Made by a program: the position numbers and the translations under genes. This document shows positions 63,226 to 64,000 of a stretch of DNA of 64,000 nucleotides, in pieces (the first letter of the stretch is position 1; each line of letters opens with the position of its first letter). The stretch is from Flavobacterium gillisiae (GTDB lineage: Bacteria; Bacteroidota; Bacteroidia; Flavobacteriales; Flavobacteriaceae): positions 53,585 to 117,584 of the forward strand of contig NZ_FNRD01000016.1 of NCBI RefSeq assembly GCF_900107635.1, in the 5' to 3' direction. Under the pieces are notes generated by a model. That model saw only the letters and a program-made list of their open reading frames with translations. It was not told where the DNA came from and did not search any database.

Positions 63226-63518
63226 TACATTTCTATAAAGTAAAAGTAATGCGTTATAATTTTAGTTCTTTCCGGTTTCCCTCACTATCAAAAAAAATCG
63301 CATAAAAACAAACACCTCTCACTATCTTTCTATTTCTATTTCCATTTCTTTCTCCTCCAACTATCATTATAAAAATAATTCTTCCTAAACTCATAAAGGG
63401 GTACCCCTTATGAAAACTCCAAGTAAGTATATCACAACTAGCTCTATTATTTCATTCCATACCTCAAATGTAAAATGAGTAAGTATGGTTCCTTTTACGA
63501 GCAACTCAGAAATTTCGT

Positions 63519-63819
63519 TTTCGACAACTCTTCCTCCTGAATAGACAACAAATATTCCCAAATCGACAAGTACTCCCAAATTGACAACAAACGCTCCCGA
63601 ATTGACAAGTCCTATTCCGATATGACAATAAATACTCCCGAATTGACAACTATTTATCCCGAAATGACAAGTCCGCTCCCAAATTGACAACAAATACTCC
63701 CGAATTGACAACTCTTTCTCCTGAATAGACAACAAATATTCCCAAATCGACAAATACTCCCGAAATGACAACTCCCCTCCCGAATCAACAACAAATACTT
63801 CCGAATTGACAACTATATC
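63519..63819. repeat. Degenerate tandem repeat of about 20 bp
   Basis: About 15 units of 17-21 bp with the consensus TCCCGAATTGACAACAAATAC. The core GACAA is nearly constant; the rest varies (GAATT/AAATT/GAATA, CAACAAATA/AAGTCC). Two longer blocks, starting near 63537 and 63720, repeat the same order of unit variants, so duplication acted on several units at once. The long open frame across it on the minus strand is a by-product of the repeat. Confidence 0.8.
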
Positions 63820-64000
63820 TTTAAGCAGTAACCAGATAAAATATAGAAGTATATTTAAATTCAATGCATCTCATTCAAATTCAAACAATCCTAAAATTAT
63901 ACTCATAAAACTAATTTAAGACCATAATCGAACTTAATTTCCCCTATTCAATTCCCGAATTGAACACTATACTTTTAGCTTCAAATAATTTATTTTGATA

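Noticed and set aside
63519..63819. CRISPR array
   Set aside because: Units are 17-21 bp without unique spacers and the similarity runs through the whole unit.
63391..63864. A 157-residue open frame on the minus strand
   Set aside because: It lies across the degenerate tandem repeat; its sequence is built from repeat-derived segments (ELSIREYLLSIWE) and has no family features.

Overview
The window is AT-rich DNA from a member of the Bacteroidota, most likely a flavobacterium close to Flavobacterium. The evidence is a CTnDOT-type conjugation apparatus (TraA/D/E/F/G, MobA/B/C), a protein with a type IX secretion C-terminal signal, DUF4402 and DUF3494 surface proteins, and Bacteroidota-type transposases. 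It divides into three parts: an integrative conjugative element (about 1-40.8 kb), a chromosomal surface-structure cluster behind a tRNA-Leu gene (41-52.6 kb), and a decayed accessory region with insertion sequences and integron-like cassettes (53-64 kb).

Conjugative element. Reading from the tRNA towards lower coordinates, it holds an excisionase-like helix-turn-helix gene, a DUF4099/DUF3945-type protein and a type IA topoisomerase (35.4-39.4 kb). Next comes a defence block (23.6-35 kb): a type I restriction-modification operon hsdM-rhuM-hsdS-fic-hsdR whose hsdS carries TAEL repeats, two accessory genes, an AbiE-like regulator/nucleotidyltransferase pair behind palindromic operators, and a small membrane ORF whose N-terminus looks like the RuvC-I motif of Cas9. 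mobA-mobB-mobC (19.2-23.1 kb) follow an inverted repeat that may belong to oriT. The tra operon reads leftwards (traA, a DUF3408 gene, traD), then stops at an intrinsic terminator. traE-traF-traG appear only after 15.4 kb of cargo.

Cargo between traD and traE (1.3-16.7 kb). It looks like a stress and persistence island: an HPF/RaiA-like ribosome factor (plus a frameshifted second copy), a baeRF-like protein, ferritin, a double PRC-barrel protein, a flavin reductase, an aldehyde dehydrogenase, a FUSC membrane protein, an HlyIII/PAQR protein and a sterol-desaturase-like hydroxylase. A decayed quinone-oxidoreductase-like gene and a decayed copy of a small island gene show ongoing gene loss.

Surface cluster (41-52.6 kb). 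A leftward set encodes a DUF4402 subunit, a PapD-like chaperone, a second DUF4402 protein, a 995-residue usher-like barrel ending in a SPOR-like domain, a DUF3494 (ice-binding-like) protein and a T9SS-sorted protein. Together they resemble a chaperone-usher pathway with Bacteroidota-specific surface components. A third DUF4402 gene lies beyond degraded IS1595 and IS30 elements.

Right end (53-64 kb). IS3 remains, several genes broken by single stop codons or truncation, and a truncated tyrosine recombinase precede a run of small leftward genes. Several of these genes are followed directly by long imperfect hairpins whose outer ends resemble attC core sites, suggesting an integron-like cassette array without a visible integrase. 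One hairpin abuts a decayed IS110-family element. The last cassette encodes a TIR-like protein. A degenerate tandem repeat of about 20 bp lies near the end.
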